Shown: positions 1 to 13,218 of the stretch, in pieces | Layout: every line of letters starts with the position of its first letter | How positions within the stretch are numbered: the stretch's first letter is position 1 | DNA from: Valencia hispanica | Lineage: Eukaryota > Chordata > Actinopteri > Cyprinodontiformes > Valenciidae | Direction of reading: 5' to 3' | DNA: 64,000 nt | NCBI GenBank assembly: GCA_963556495.2 | Contig: OY747712.1 | Coordinates: 28,431,735-28,495,734 of the forward strand | Program-made: the position numbers and the translations under genes | The notes under the pieces: model-generated | What the model was told of the DNA's origin: nothing | What the model saw: only the letters and a program-made list of their open reading frames with translations | The model's database searches: none

Positions 1-911
1 CACAAACATGAATCAGTTTTATTGGAATTCCACGTGAAAGACCAATACAATGTGGTGTACACGTGAGAAGTAGAACAAAAATCATAAATGATTCCAAATA
101 TTTTTTATAAATAAATAACTGAATAGTGGGTTGTGCGTAATTATTCAGCCCCCTGAGTCAATACTTTGTAGAACCACCGTCTGCTGCAATTACAGCTTCC
201 AGTCTTTTAGGGTAAGTCTCTACCAGCTTTGCAAATCTAGAGACTAAAATTCTTGCCCATTCTTCTTTGCAAAACAGCTCCAGCTCATTCAGATTAGATG
301 GACAGCATTTGTGAACAGCAGTTTTCCAGAGTCACCATGGGCCTCTTGCCTGTGAGTTTAGGTGGACGGCCTTGTCTTGGTAGGTTTACAGTTGTGCCAT
401 ACTCCTTCCATTTCTGATTGATCGCTTGAACAGTGCTCCGTGGGATGTTCAAGGCTAGGGAAATCTTTTTGTAGCTTAAGCCTGCTTTAAATTTCTCAAT
501 AACTTTATCCCTGACCTGTCTGGTGTGTTATTTGGACTTCATGGTGTTGTTGTTCCCCCCATTCTCTTAGACAACCTCTGAGGCTGTCACAGGGCAGCTG
601 TATTTGTACGGACATTAGATTACACACAGGTGCACTCTATTTAGTCATTAGCACTCATCAGCCAATGTCTATGGGCAACTGACTGCACTCAGACCAAAGG
701 GGGCTGAATAATTACGCACACCCCACTTTTCAGTTATTCATTTGTAAAAAATGTTTGGAATCATGTATGATTTTGGTTCCACTTCTCACGTGTACACCAC
801 TTTGTATTGGTCTTTCACGCGGAATTCCAATAAAATTGATTCATGTTTGTGGCTGTAATGTGACAAAATGTGGAAAAGTTCAAAGGGGCCGACTACTTTT
901 GCAAGCCAGTG
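1..911 (-). mobile_element. Tc1-like DNA transposon, internally deleted, left end outside window
   Basis: The first bases (CACAAACATGAATCA) are the exact reverse complement of the bases ending near 852, and about 55 bp of this inverted repeat can be followed inward from each side, so this is a terminal-inverted-repeat element of which only the left tip is missing. The right end reads GCAAGCCAGTG followed by TA at 912-913, as expected for Tc1/mariner insertion. Read on the minus strand, about 542-338 encodes the start of a Tc1 transposase, including the helix-turn-helix segment with KVIEKFKAGLSYKKIS and NIPRSTVQAI. Codon 5 is a TAA stop. The catalytic DDE part is absent: sequence jumps near 320-332 from the 3' part of the element to the N-terminal part. 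The copy is dead but its ends are well preserved. Confidence 0.85.
338..542 (-). pseudogene. Tc1 transposase N-terminal fragment
   Basis: The minus-strand ATG at 542-540 opens a frame MKSK-stop, then HTRQVRDKVIEKFKAGLSYK and on through NLPRQGRPPKLTGK. This is the paired-like helix-turn-helix DNA-binding region of Tc1 transposases followed by the GRPPK AT-hook-like linker. A nonsense codon at position 5 and the lack of everything after the linker make it a remnant. In a full-length enzyme this region binds the inner part of the terminal inverted repeat. Confidence 0.75.
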
Positions 912-913
912 TA

Positions 914-2441
914 TAAGCAACATACTGGACAATGTATTGACTGTTGATGCTCATCGTGTTGCCACTGTACCACTTTTTTACTGACTCATTAAGAATGATT
1001 GTATGCTCAACCAAGAGTTGGGGTCATTAGCTTCTTACATTTTTATTTTGTGGATTATAAACTGGAAAGTTTGGGAACCACTTATCTAGCCTATCATGAA
1101 CTGCACCTGAAAGCATAATAAATGTGTTCTTTTATCAGATATTTTTAAATCTGTAGTCCAACTTGTCACTGAGTTGAACTGAATAAAGTCAGCTTCTTAT
1201 ATTAGTTTTGCACCACCAATGGGAAAGTGTTCAAAGGTAGATGTTAGAATAATGTTGTCATTAATAAATTATCTATTTTTTATACTTTAGCTAAAACAAA
1301 ATGAAAAGATCCTCCACTAAACCAAAGCCTCAGATACAGAGAGAACACCAGATTCTCCAACTTCTCTGAGGGTAATAGGGGTTCCGAGTAAGATATGCAG
1401 TCACAGATATGTCTTAGCCTTTTTAACAAGACCTGAAGGCATCACACTGAAACATACTAACACAGATTTACCGTATATTTAATGGTTTTGCTTCTAGATT
1501 ACAATCCAAAGACCCCTGTCTCAATATCTCTAGTTCATCGAGTACAACATTTTATCTGACCTGTTTCCACTACAGTGGAATCACTCATATCCAGTCCTTT
1601 CACCTCCTCTGAAGATGCACCACAAAGGGTTGCCTTTGTTTCCTCCCTTTATTTTTTTGTTGCCTTTCAGGCTGCACTCTCTTTTTTCCTATGCTGTTTT
1701 TTTATATTTGGACTCTAATAGAGTCTTTTCAGTGCATAAAAGCTGCTTGATGTAACCTCTGGGTGTGGAGAATCAAGAACCTCCTCATAATGCTAGATTA
1801 TATACAACATGACATATTGGAGCACACCGGACTTTGTGTACTGCACAAAACAAAACAAAGACAAGGACAAAGAAAACATGTAGTCATCCTGTTAGCCTGA
1901 TGATCTGCTGGTTAGAATAGTTGAGTCTAGTGAACAATACAGAAAGGAATGGACTAATCAAGTTTGTCCTGGTGATGCTGATTTCTACTTTTATGTAAGG
2001 TCTGACCTGCAGATTCTATTTAGGTAAATAAGAAGAAAAACAATGCAAGGTATTTGATAGAAGTTATCCCTATTTATACATATGTTTCTAACACATTCAT
2101 TTAAAAATGGTTGAACATCTCAGTTTGCATTCATGTTCTGTTTTTACTTGTTCTATCATCTAATCTTACATTCAATATACAAAGAGGGAAATGTGTGTCT
2201 TGGGGTTTTCTTTTACAGTCTCTCTGTCACCTAGACATTATGCGTGGGTTTGAGAAGGTCACAGTACTAAAACTACCACAAAGATGTATAATAATCATCA
2301 AAATAATTGTGTTTAAAACAGAAAATAAATTATTTCTAACACAGCTTAAATAATGTGGCAATATTAAGTATTACAATTATAATAAAATTATCAATATATT
2401 TCTTGTTATTGTGAAGACTTGAAGAAGACTTAAGATAGAAA
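914..2441. other. AT-rich non-coding stretch, nothing recognised
   Basis: Between the Tc1-like element and the first LTR element I see no coding exon with plausible splice sites, no RNA gene and no clear repeat boundary. The 80-codon open frame starting at 2111 has low-complexity composition and no recognisable motif. If the tnr reading is right, this is intronic DNA. Confidence 0.5.
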
Positions 2442-2770
2442 TGTCACGCTGCCCTATTCCTGCCTGATTGTCTTCACCTGTCTGTCTCATCATCCACACC
2501 TGATCCTACTCACCTCCTGCCTTTAAGACCCCTCACTTCCTTTCACTTCCGGCCGGATCATCCTCCTCCTTAGTTGTCAGTAGCAATTGTCAATCCCCAT
2601 GGTGTGTCGTCTTCCTGCTGTCTTCCTTCCCTGCCCGATGTCCAGTGTTTCTGTTCCTGCCATCGTCATCCTCATCATCATCATCATCACCACCTCCTCA
2701 CTATAATAAACATCCTGCACCTTCCTTCAGCGAGTCCGTTTGGGTCCATTCTCCACACACCCACGTGACA
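2442..2770 (+). repeat. 5' LTR of element 1
   Basis: 329 bp. U3 runs to about 2550 and contains TTTAAGA at 2522-2528 as a TATA-like box. R probably starts at GGCCGGATCAT (2551-2561), 29 bp further on. An AATAAA polyadenylation signal is at 2705-2710, and a CAT/ATC microsatellite at about 2665-2695 differs in length from the other LTR. A 64-codon open frame across the LTR from 2574 is not considered a gene, because it recurs only as part of the LTR. Confidence 0.85.
2522..2561 (+). promoter_or_regulatory. LTR core promoter: TATA-like box and inferred start of R
   Basis: TTTAAGA at 2522-2528 lies 29 bp before GGCCGGATCAT at 2551-2561. The latter is the exact reverse complement of the 11 bases at 2773-2783 just after the LTR. 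In self-priming elements such as Tf1 the 5' end of the RNA folds back onto the primer site, so the start site is expected at about 2551. Confidence 0.6.
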
Positions 2771-2772
2771 GA

Positions 2773-2783
2773 ATGATCCGGCC
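2773..2783 (+). other. Self-complementary primer-binding site of element 1
   Basis: ATGATCCGGCC, two bases (GA) after the LTR end at 2770. It pairs perfectly over 11 nt with 2551-2561 at the inferred 5' end of the transcript. No TGG start typical of tRNA-primed elements is present here. Confidence 0.65.
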
Positions 2784-3056
2784 CTAAACATGGACCCAGC
2801 ACTCGCCCGGGAGATCGCCGCCCTGCGCCAGGACGTCTGGGCTAACCTGGCCAGACTCGCTGCCTCTCCTCACCTCCCTGTGCGGGTCTCCGGAGCCGGG
2901 GAGATCCTCGGAGTGCTCCCTCACTTCCAGAGTGTCTTCTCGGCCCGGGAGCTCGCCGATCTGTGGCGCGAGGTGGAGAGGATTCGCCAGGAGGCGTTGG
3001 ACCAAACGATCGGTCCGCCCTCTCCGCCTCCACCATCTGGAGGCGGAGAGGCGTAG

Positions 3057-4559
<1,503 letters not shown>

Positions 4560-4560
4560 T

Positions 4561-4581
4561 AAAGGGGGGGGGGGGGGGTCC
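4561..4581 (+). other. Polypurine tract of element 1
   Basis: AAA followed by an uninterrupted run of fifteen G, then TCC, directly before the 3' LTR TGTCACG. This is the expected plus-strand primer position. Confidence 0.7.
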
Positions 4582-4916
4582 TGTCACGCTGCCCTATTCC
4601 TGCCTGATTGTCTTCACCTGTTTGTCTCATCATCCACACCTGATCCTACTCACCTCCTGCCTTTAAGACCCCTCACTTCCTTTCACTCCTGGCCGGATCA
4701 TCCTCCTCCTTAGTTGTCAGTAGCAATTGTCAATCCCCATGGTGTGTTGTCTTCCTGCTGTCTTCCTTCCCTGCCCGATGTCCAGTGTTTCTGTTCCTGC
4801 CATCGTCATCATCATCATCATCATCATCATCATCACCACCTCCTCACTATAATAAACATCCTGCACCTTCCTTCAGCGAGTGCGTTTGGGTCCATTCTCC
4901 ACACACCCACGTGACA
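4582..4916 (+). repeat. 3' LTR of element 1
   Basis: 335 bp, nearly identical to 2442-2770 with the same TGTCACG start and CGTGACA end. The inferred R start is at 4691. The CAT microsatellite is two triplets longer than in the 5' LTR. Confidence 0.85.
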
Positions 4917-5311
4917 AGAACATCAAATAAGAACCTACTACTTTTATGAAGTCATTTTCAAGTGCATATTCTGCAGAATATTATCCCTTTTTGTCTTGCT
5001 CTTTATTGGTTGTCTAAAAAACTGATATTAGGCAAGGCAATTTTATTTGTATAGCACACTTTCAACCACAAGGTAATTCAAGATGCTTTATATGATTAAT
5101 GGGTAAAATAAAAATTGCAGTAAAACACAGACAAAGCATATAAAGTAAAAACAGCAATAAAGCAAGAAGCATACACAGTTACATCAAAGCATTACAAAGC
5201 ATATAAAGTAAAAAGAGCAATAAAGCAAGACGCATACACACAACATTCAATTCAATTCAAAAAAACTTTATTGATCCCAGAGGGAAATAGCTAATAGTAT
5301 AGCTCATATAA

Positions 5312-6611
5312 TTAATTCTTTAAGGAGTTGTTGTAGATTTTGATGGCTGTGGGCAGGAAGGATTTCCTGTAGCGGTCTGTATTGCAGCGAAACTGAAGAA
5401 GCCTCCCACTGAAGACGCTCTGTTGTTGTATGACAGTCTCATGAAGAGGATGCTCAGGGTTGTCCATAATTTTTTTGATTTCATGAAGAATCCTTCTTTG
5501 CATTATCATCTCCAGATGCTCCACATTGTTCCAAGAACAGAACCCGCCTTCTTTATCAGGTTGTTTAGCCTTTTTAAATCCCTGGTTCTGATGCTGCTAC
5601 CCCAACAGATGACGGCTGAAGAGATTACACTCTCCACAACAAACTTGTAGAAGATCTGCAGCATCTTGCTGCAAGCCTTAAAGGACCTAAGCTTTCTCAA
5701 GAAGTACAGTCTGCTCTGTCCCTTCTTGTAGACGGCTTCACTGTTCAGTCTCCAGTCCAGTCTGTTGTCAAGGTGAACTCTGAGGTATTTATACTCCTCA
5801 ACCACCTCCACTTCTTCTCCCATGATGGAAACAGTGTTTGACTTATCTCTGTTTCTTCTGAAATCTACAATCATCTCCTTTGTTTTGTTCACATTCAAGG
5901 TGAGACGATTGTTTCCAAACCATGTCACAAAGCAGTCCACCAGCTCTCTGTATTCAGCTTATTGTCCATCTCTGATAATACAATTCTGATAAAACAATTC
6001 TTCAGTCTCACAAATTGTGGTCTGTTGGTCAGGTAGTCATTGATCCAGGTGATTGTTGAGGGCTCCACCTGGGTCTTCAGGAGTTTCTGACAAAGCAAAT
6101 CAGGCTGAATTGTGTTAAATCCACTGGAGAAATCAAAGAACATGATCCTCACAGTGCTGCCTGCTTTGTCCAGATGACTGTGGGTTGGTTGAAGCAGGTG
6201 TATGATGGCATCTTCAACCCCAACTCCAAAGCGATAAGCAAACTGCAGCGGGCCATGATATGTTCTTGTTTGCTTACTCAAGGTGGCCAACAGGAGTCTC
6301 TCCAGGACCTTCATGATGTGGGATGTCAGGGCAACAGGTCTATAGTCATTGATGACTGATGGGTGAGTTCTTTTTGGTACTGGAACAAGGCAGGATGTCT
6401 TCCACAACTCTGGAACCTTCTCCTGAGTTAGGCTGAGGTTGAAGAGGTGCTGCAGAATCCCACAGATCTGCTTAGCACAGGCCTTCAGGACTCTGGGGCT
6501 GACACCATCTGGACCTGCAGCCTTGTTCCGGTTCAGTTTCTCCAGCTGCCTCTTTACCTGACTTTTGGAGACAGACAAGTGGGAGGGGGAGGCAAAGGGG
6601 GGTAGCAGCAT
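5312..6611 (-). pseudogene. LINE reverse transcriptase with its catalytic core deleted
   Basis: The minus strand 6611-5925 encodes RT fingers and motif A region: NKAAGPDGVSPRVLKACAKQ, NDYRPVALTSHIMKVLERL and FFDFSSGFNTIQPDLL. The frame then breaks. 5940-5506 continues with the thumb side: FVTWFGNNRLTLNVNKTKEM, VEEYKYLRVHLDNRLDW, KKGQSRLYFLRKLRSF. Between the two, near 5940-5995, roughly 90-100 residues are missing, including the GxPQG and xxDD motifs. A C-terminal piece with a Rex/CR1-like end is at 5524-5312 in another frame. Confidence 0.8.
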
Positions 6612-7130
6612 TTCCTGATTTGGTTGAAGTCAAACTTGGGGAATCAGAAGAGTCTATGACGAGGTGAAGGATAAAACATCCAAGGTGTAACAGGAAAGCT
6701 GTTGATCAGAGGAGAGTTGGATGTCTGTTTGGCTGGGAACAGGAGAGGAGGATGCTGAGCTAGTTCCTGAACTGAACATGATGAAGAATATGTTCAGTTT
6801 ATGGCTCTGTCCAGACTTCCATCTATCCAATCCTTACTGTCCTTAAAGTCTGTGATCTTTCTATTCCTGACCAGACATCTCGGATATGGTTCCTCTGTAG
6901 TTTGTTCTCCAGCTTCTTCCTGTATGCCTCCTTTCTGTCTCTGATCTTGACCTTTAGTTGCTTCTGTATACTCCTCAGTAATTCCCTGTCTCCCTCCCTG
7001 AAGGCTCTTTTTTCTTTTTTAGCAGTTCCTTCAGGTCACTGGTGATCCAGGGTTTGTTATTAGGGAAGCATCTCACTGTTCTGGTGGGGATGATGTTGTC
7101 CACACATAAGTTTATATAGTCAGTCACACA

Positions 7131-7670
7131 CTAAGTCATGGCATTGATGTCCTCTCCATATGCATAGCAAAGAGTCATCCAGTCTGTGGTTGCAAAACAA
7201 CCCTGCAGGGCTTCTTCGGCTTCCTGGGACCATTTTCTCACAGTTTTCTTTGTAACAGGTGGCCTCTGAACAAGGGGTTTATATTCTGAGCAGAGAAAAA
7301 CAAGATTGTGATCTGATTGTCTCAGAGGAGGTCTTGGTTTGGACATGTATGCATCCTTTACATTTACATAAAACAAATCCAAGGTCCTGTTTTCTCTTGT
7401 GGAGCAGCTGACAAACTGTTGAAATGTTGGAAGTGTAGTAGAGAGCGAGGCATGATTAAAATCACCAGATATTGCCACAAATGCATTGGGGTGCTGTGTC
7501 TGTAGCTTAGGAACAACTGAACTGATGGCATCACATACATTGTCGACAACGGCTGAAGGTGGAATGTAAACGACTGCCAAAATTACACTGGTGAACTCTC
7601 TTGGTAAATAATATGAACGAAAACTCACTGCCAAGAGTTCGACATCTGGGCTGCAGAGATGACACTTCAC
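7131..7670 (-). pseudogene. LINE endonuclease fragment (exo/endo/phosphatase fold)
   Basis: 179 codons on the minus strand. It contains YYLPREFTSVILAVVYIPPS, GDFNH and the C-terminal catalytic SDHNLV motif of AP-like LINE endonucleases. In the intact enzyme this domain nicks target DNA to prime reverse transcription. The N-terminal third, with the first metal-binding residues, is missing, so the copy cannot be active. Confidence 0.75.
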
Positions 7671-7857
7671 AATTACATGTCCTGGATGACACTATCTGTT
7701 GTTGACAAGCACGAAATAATGCAATCTTCCTCAAGAAAACAGAGGAACCAATGTACAAAAAACCAAAACTTAATATGTAGCTAACAGACACTTAATATGT
7801 AGCTAACAGAGCCACTCCAACATGCAGCCACCCAGAGCAGCGCAATTCACATACATA

Positions 7858-7893
7858 CATATGTTGTGTGATTCACAAATCACACAACATATG
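7858..7893. repeat. Perfect 15-bp inverted repeat at LINE insertion junction
   Basis: CATATGTTGTGTGAT (7858-7872), a 6-base spacer TCACAA, then ATCACACAACATATG (7879-7893). The right arm contains the 10-bp target duplication (7881-7890), so the left arm is an inverted copy of the target site at the 5' junction of the inserted LINE. Confidence 0.8.
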
Positions 7894-8181
7894 ATACGTC
7901 AAAGCATTACTCAAAGGCAGCTCTAAACAGATACGTTTTTAGTCGTGATTAAAAAAAACTCATTGTTTCAGCAGCTTTTCAGTTGTGTGGAAGTTTGTTC
8001 CAGATTAGAGGAGCATAGAATCTGAAAGCTGCTTCTTCATGTTTGGTTCTAATTCTAGGGATGTTGAGTAGACTGACATTAGAGGACCTGAGTGGTTTGG
8101 AGGGTTGGTATAGCAACAGTAGATCCGAGCCAGTCAATGATTTGTAAAATAGTAAAAGTATTTTGAAGTCTATTCTCTGAG

Positions 8182-9430
8182 CTACAGAACTGGGCTGATG
8201 TGCTTTACTTTCCTGGTTCTAGTGAGGACGTGGGCAGCAGTGTTCTGCATCAGCTGCAGCTGTCTAATTGACTTTTTAGGCAGACCTGTGAGGACGCTGT
8301 TGCAGTAATCAATGCGACTAAAGATAAGCGGATGGATGAGTTTTTCTAGGTCCTGTTGCGACATCAGTCATTTAATCCTAGAAATGTTCTTCAGGTGATA
8401 AAAAGCTGACCTTGTGAATGCCTTTATGTGACCCTGGAGGTTCAGGTCTGAGTCCATAACTACACGTAGATTTTTGGCCTGATCAGTAGTTTCTAACTGT
8501 ATTAACTTTAGGTCCAAAAGTAATTACTTCTGTTTTGTTTCTGTTTAGCTGGAAAAAGTTATGGCACATCCATCCATTGATTTGCTCGATGCATTTACTT
8601 AGGGTTTGGATGGGTTTAAAATCACCTGGTGACATTGTAATGTAGAGCTGAGTATCATCTGCATAGTTATGGTAGCTAATCTTATTAGTTGTTGTAATCA
8701 GGGCAAGTGGCAGCATGTAGATAAAAAATAAGAGGGGCCCCAGGATGGAGCCCTGGGGCACCCCACATGTGATTTCTGTTCGTTCTGATGAAACGTTTCC
8801 TATTGAAACAAAGAAGTCCCTGTTCTTTAGGTAAGACTCGAACCAGCCAAATACTGTACCAGAGAGTCTGACACAACTCTCCCATTGTTCCAATAGTATA
8901 TCATGATCAACACTGTCTAACATTGCACTGAGTTCCAACAGAACCAGCCCCGTAGTTCTACCATAGTCTGTATGTATGCTGATGTCATTGAAAATTTTAA
9001 TGTGGGGAGTCTCAGTGCTGTGGTGAGCACGGAAACCAGACTAAAAAACATAAAAGCGGTTGGTCATTGTTATGAAGCTATTTAACTGCTGAAACACAGC
9101 TTTTTCAATAATCTTACAAATGAATGGAAGATTAAAAATTGGCCTGTTGTTCTGCTTTAACGTGTTGTCCAGGTTGCTCTTTTTTAGCAGTGGTTTAATA
9201 ACTGCTGTTTTTAAAGCCTGGGAGAAGAGACCTGACAGGAGGGATGAGTTAACTATTTTAATTAGATCAGACCCAATGACAGGGAAAACTTTCTTAAGGA
9301 AAGCTGTGGGTAGGATATTAAGACAGCAAGAGGAGGAGATTAATTGGTTAATGATTTGTTCTAGGTTTTTTTGGTTTAATTCATGGAATTCTGATATTTG
9401 TTCTACATTGGTGTTAGTTGGGTATAACAC
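8182..9430 (-). pseudogene. L2-type reverse transcriptase, copy 1
   Basis: Minus strand in several frames. 9430-9041 encodes the RT N-terminal side (LKTAVIKPLLKKSNLDNTLK, then FNLPFICKIIEKAVFQQLNS). 8938-8483 encodes the palm: [46 protein letters not shown] and [17 protein letters not shown]. 8364-8182 encodes the C-terminal piece with [20 protein letters not shown]. The YADD catalytic box is intact, but the frame is broken between the pieces. The motifs match the L2 clade of non-LTR retrotransposons as I know it. Confidence 0.75.
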
Positions 9431-9520
9431 TGGTAGTGGGCTTGGTGCTGCGGTACAGACCGACCGTCTAATTGTTTTCTTTTCAGTGAAAAAGCCGGCA
9501 AATTCATTGCAGGCCCGGGT

Positions 9521-9853
9521 CTAGTTTAGTTCAGGGGCTACTGTCACTGCAGGGTTAGTTAGTCTATCCACTGTTACAAACAGAGTCCGTTCATTATTAA
9601 TGTTTCTGTTAAATATTTCAGAGAAGAAAGTTTCCCAAGCATCTTTTAAAGTTAACTGATATCTGTCGTGTCTGTCTTTGTAGAGCTCACAGTGAACCTG
9701 GAGTCGAGCTTTCCGCCATTTTCTCTTGGCTTGTAGACACTCAATTTGTTCACTACGTACCAATGGATCGCTTGTCCACGGAGACTTCTTTCTACCTGAT
9801 ACTACTTTCACTATAGTTGGAGCAATGGAATCAATGATGTCTGAGATTTTCAC
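9521..9853 (-). pseudogene. L2-type linker region between endonuclease and RT, copy 1
   Basis: 110 codons with KVVSGRKKSPWTSDPLVRSE and WRKARLQVHCELYKDRHDRY, collinear with 60263-60063 of copy 3. This is the linker of L2-type ORF2 downstream of the endonuclease. Its own function is unknown. Confidence 0.6.
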
Positions 9854-11415
9854 AAGGAAATTATCTACCAGCTTGTTTACTGAGTTGGAGTTGGGAGATG
9901 AGGGGGATGTGGTGGAAGGGTAAATAAGTTTAAAGGTTTCAACTGAACTGTCCCAGAGAAAAATATTTTTTACAGTTGTTTCACTTGGCTAAATATTTTA
10001 ATAGAGATGGTGTTTTCAAAGAAAATACAGAAATGGTCAGATAGCGCAATATCAATTACAGAGATGTCAGATATAGTTAAACCTTTGCAGATAATTAAGT
10101 CCAGAGTGTGTCCTCTATTGTGTGTTGGTTATTTGACATGCTGGGTCAGGCCGAAGTTGTGAAGAGTGTCAATTAATGTTTTTGCTTGTTTATCCTGGGG
10201 GTTGTCAGTATGGATGTTGAAGTCCCCCACAATAATTAATTGGTCATAATTGATACATATTACGGAAAGAAGGTCACTGAAATCATTAACTTCTTAAGCC
10301 CCACAGACCCGGCGCCGGGTCACTGTGGGGGAAGGGCGGGGAAATGTCCGAATTTATTTGACCTGTGGTCACTGATTGCTAAGCATGTCCTATCATTATA
10401 AACATCAGAATCTCAGCTAAAGACTCATAAATATTTTCTGTGACCTCCAAACCCAGAAAAAATAACAAGCATTTAAAGGGACAGTTGTGCTATTTTGCGA
10501 TTTTTACATGAACACATTCAACCGAACCTGTCGGTCACCCTGCCGAACAGAACCGAGCAAACTTTGCCTTCCCTGAAAGCCAGCATCTCACAGATTCTAA
10601 AGCTGCAAGTTTCATCACGCTACGTGGAAATTTCAGCAAATGAGCAGCAAAATAAGCCCAAAAATATGTACAAAAATATGTTGAAAAAAAGAGCATAAAT
10701 TTTTTCTGACCTTTTTTTTTTTCGTGCTGAAAAGAATAATCCACCGTGATATGACTGTATTTCCAGAAAAACTAAAATATCCAGTGTGTATTTAGAAAAG
10801 AAAAAGTGAAAAAAACATAATCCCTTGCCATTATTTTTTACATTTGATTCGAGGAAGCTCAACCTTGTCTGACATGCGCACTGTGAACTTTCCCCATATA
10901 AATATTTGCTTTGTCCAATCTGCTTCAAAGTTCTGATGTCAGCGTGATTCTATAGGATCTTACGATTCTAACCATATGTCAATCATCCAAATCGGCCAAT
11001 AGAAACTGGAGTTAGAGGTCTGCGTAATTCTAAAAACAGATATTTTGTTTACCTCGGGGGCGAGCGCTGTGACGCAGTTACGCGCAGGTGATCAGGTGAG
11101 CAGATGAGCAGGTGACGATTCAGCTTCGATTGTTTTGTTTGCGTTCGGAAAATGGCGCTTCAATAGAAGAGAATCATCACTGATGAAGCACTGGCGATGA
11201 TTTGGAATGATAGTTCATCGGAGGTTTGTGTTGAGGACTCGTCATCAGAAGAGGAAAACCTGATTTTACTGGAGGAAGACAGGTATGTCCCAGCTAGCTA
11301 ATGCTAATAGCTCTGTCAGCCATTTTATATAGATGTTTTTTTCTTGTGTGTTTTTTTCTTAGATGTTTGTATATAGACAGTTTTTGTAACTATTTTGTTC
11401 ACATCTTTTTGTGCC

Positions 11416-11556
<141 letters not shown>

Positions 11557-11776
11557 AAGAGATTTGTGGATATTTGTGTAGATATGTGTACAGAGATGTG
11601 TGTAATAATATTTGTGGGTTGTATTTGTAGTTTCTGTATATTTTTTTCTAACTATTTTTCTGTCATAATATTCTTTTAGTCACCTCGGCATTCATCCTTA
11701 GCTTACTCATCAACGCTTCACCATGCTCAAGCAGACTGCTGGAACTTCATACAGAGAGACACAGCTGCCTGAAAGG

Positions 11777-11784
<8 letters not shown>

Positions 11785-11823
<39 letters not shown>

Positions 11824-11832
11824 GTATATATC

Positions 11833-11925
<93 letters not shown>

Positions 11926-11944
11926 ATATATGTGTGTGTGTGTA
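11785..11944. repeat. (TA)n microsatellite, second piggyBac intron
   Basis: TA repeats interrupted by short TG runs, lying between a GTATTT donor-like site and the TTGTTTTAG acceptor-like site near 12011. The similarity of this tract to 11416-11548 suggests either duplication or parallel expansion. Confidence 0.95.
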
Positions 11945-13218
11945 GACATTTATATGTAGATGTGTATGCATATATTTATAATTTCTCTATTTTTCTGTTA
12001 TCTTGTTTTAGTGAGGATGAAGACTAAATACTTCCAAGGCCTCCAACTAAGCTAAGGCAACAGCTGTCCAAAGAGGTCTGCTGATACTCCAGTGGGTGAA
12101 GATGCCACAGACGTGAGGAGGACAGCACTCCTGAGTCTTTTAGGTTCATGCTCACGAGGCCACCGGGCCCTACATTTGACCAAGCAGCAGCATGGTCTCC
12201 TCTCTCTCTTCCAGCTCTTCTTCAGTTCATCTGTAATTTGGACAATTATCGACAATACCAATGCTACAAAAAGGAAAGAGGCTGGCAGAAAGTTCCTTTG
12301 GACTCCCCTCACTGTAACAGACTTATATATTTTCCTATCCATCATTATATACACAGGAGTTGTGGCTGACTGCTGGGTGAGTGGCCGTATAATTTTAAAT
12401 TATCCCGTAACACTTTGCAGAGAAACCAGTTTGAGGCAATCTTGTGGTCATTGCACCTCAGCTTTGTGAATGAGGACAATGAAAAGAAACAAAAACCACC
12501 CCTGATTACAGTCATCTGTGCAAAATCAGCCCACTCTACGATCATATTGTTATTGCATGCAAAGCGCATTATCATCCATATAACATTTGCATTGATAAGA
12601 GGAGGGGGTTGTGAACAGTTTTGTTTTCTATTTCATATGTATATTTCACAATTTTGTTGTTTTTGGAATTTGAATAAATGTTCTTCAGTTGGAGTCAAGC
12701 CTAACTCTGTGTTATAGTGTTATTTAAATAGGGTGATAAATAAGTTGGATATTTTACCAAAAAATATAAAAAACACTTGGTTTTCAGGCATATAATTGAA
12801 CTTGAATGCAATCAGTAGATCAGGAATTGAGAAATTGAAACTATCACTGTTTGTGCCAAATTGTACGAACTGTGCCAAACTGCAAAAAAAAACTAGCTAT
12901 TTTTTCACTAAAACCTCTGTAACTTTGCTCCACTTCACTTTATCAACATGAATCTTGGTACAGGTAATCTACACATGTTGGTTTATGATTATCTGCAGTT
13001 TATATTCTACTGGAGCATATTTTGAATGGTTTATATACTGTAACATGAGAAAAAAATTAGGCGTGAATAAAGAATCTTGTACTTTGTCTATGTTCAAGAT
13101 ACAATTACTTTGGCACAGTAACATATGCTGTAATTTTTACACCACTGATTAAATCTCAAGCATTGGCTTCATTTTGATACCAAGATTGTTTACACAGAGT
13201 TTTTTTTGCAGAGTAAAA

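Larger units (their letters stand above)
5247..7880 (-). mobile_element. Second LINE (CR1/L2/Rex1 group) inserted in L2 copy 1
   Basis: CACACAACAT occurs at 5237-5246 and again at 7881-7890, a 10-bp target duplication bracketing this insertion. The 3' end (left side) is TTGAATTGAATTGAA preceded by the CTCTGGGATCAATAAAG motif common at the ends of fish LINEs. The minus strand encodes an AP-type endonuclease remnant (7670-7131) and a reverse transcriptase (6611-5312), distinct in sequence from the L2-type copies. The 5' side is truncated within the endonuclease, near 7700-7850. Confidence 0.8.

Noticed and set aside
2574..2768. Open frame with poly-His inside both LTRs of element 1 (also 4714-4914)
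   Set aside because: It lies entirely in the LTR; poly-His comes from the CAT microsatellite, and no independent coding signal exists.
2771..2800. tRNA-type primer-binding site after the 5' LTR
   Set aside because: No TGG start directly after either LTR; the self-complementary site explains the position better.
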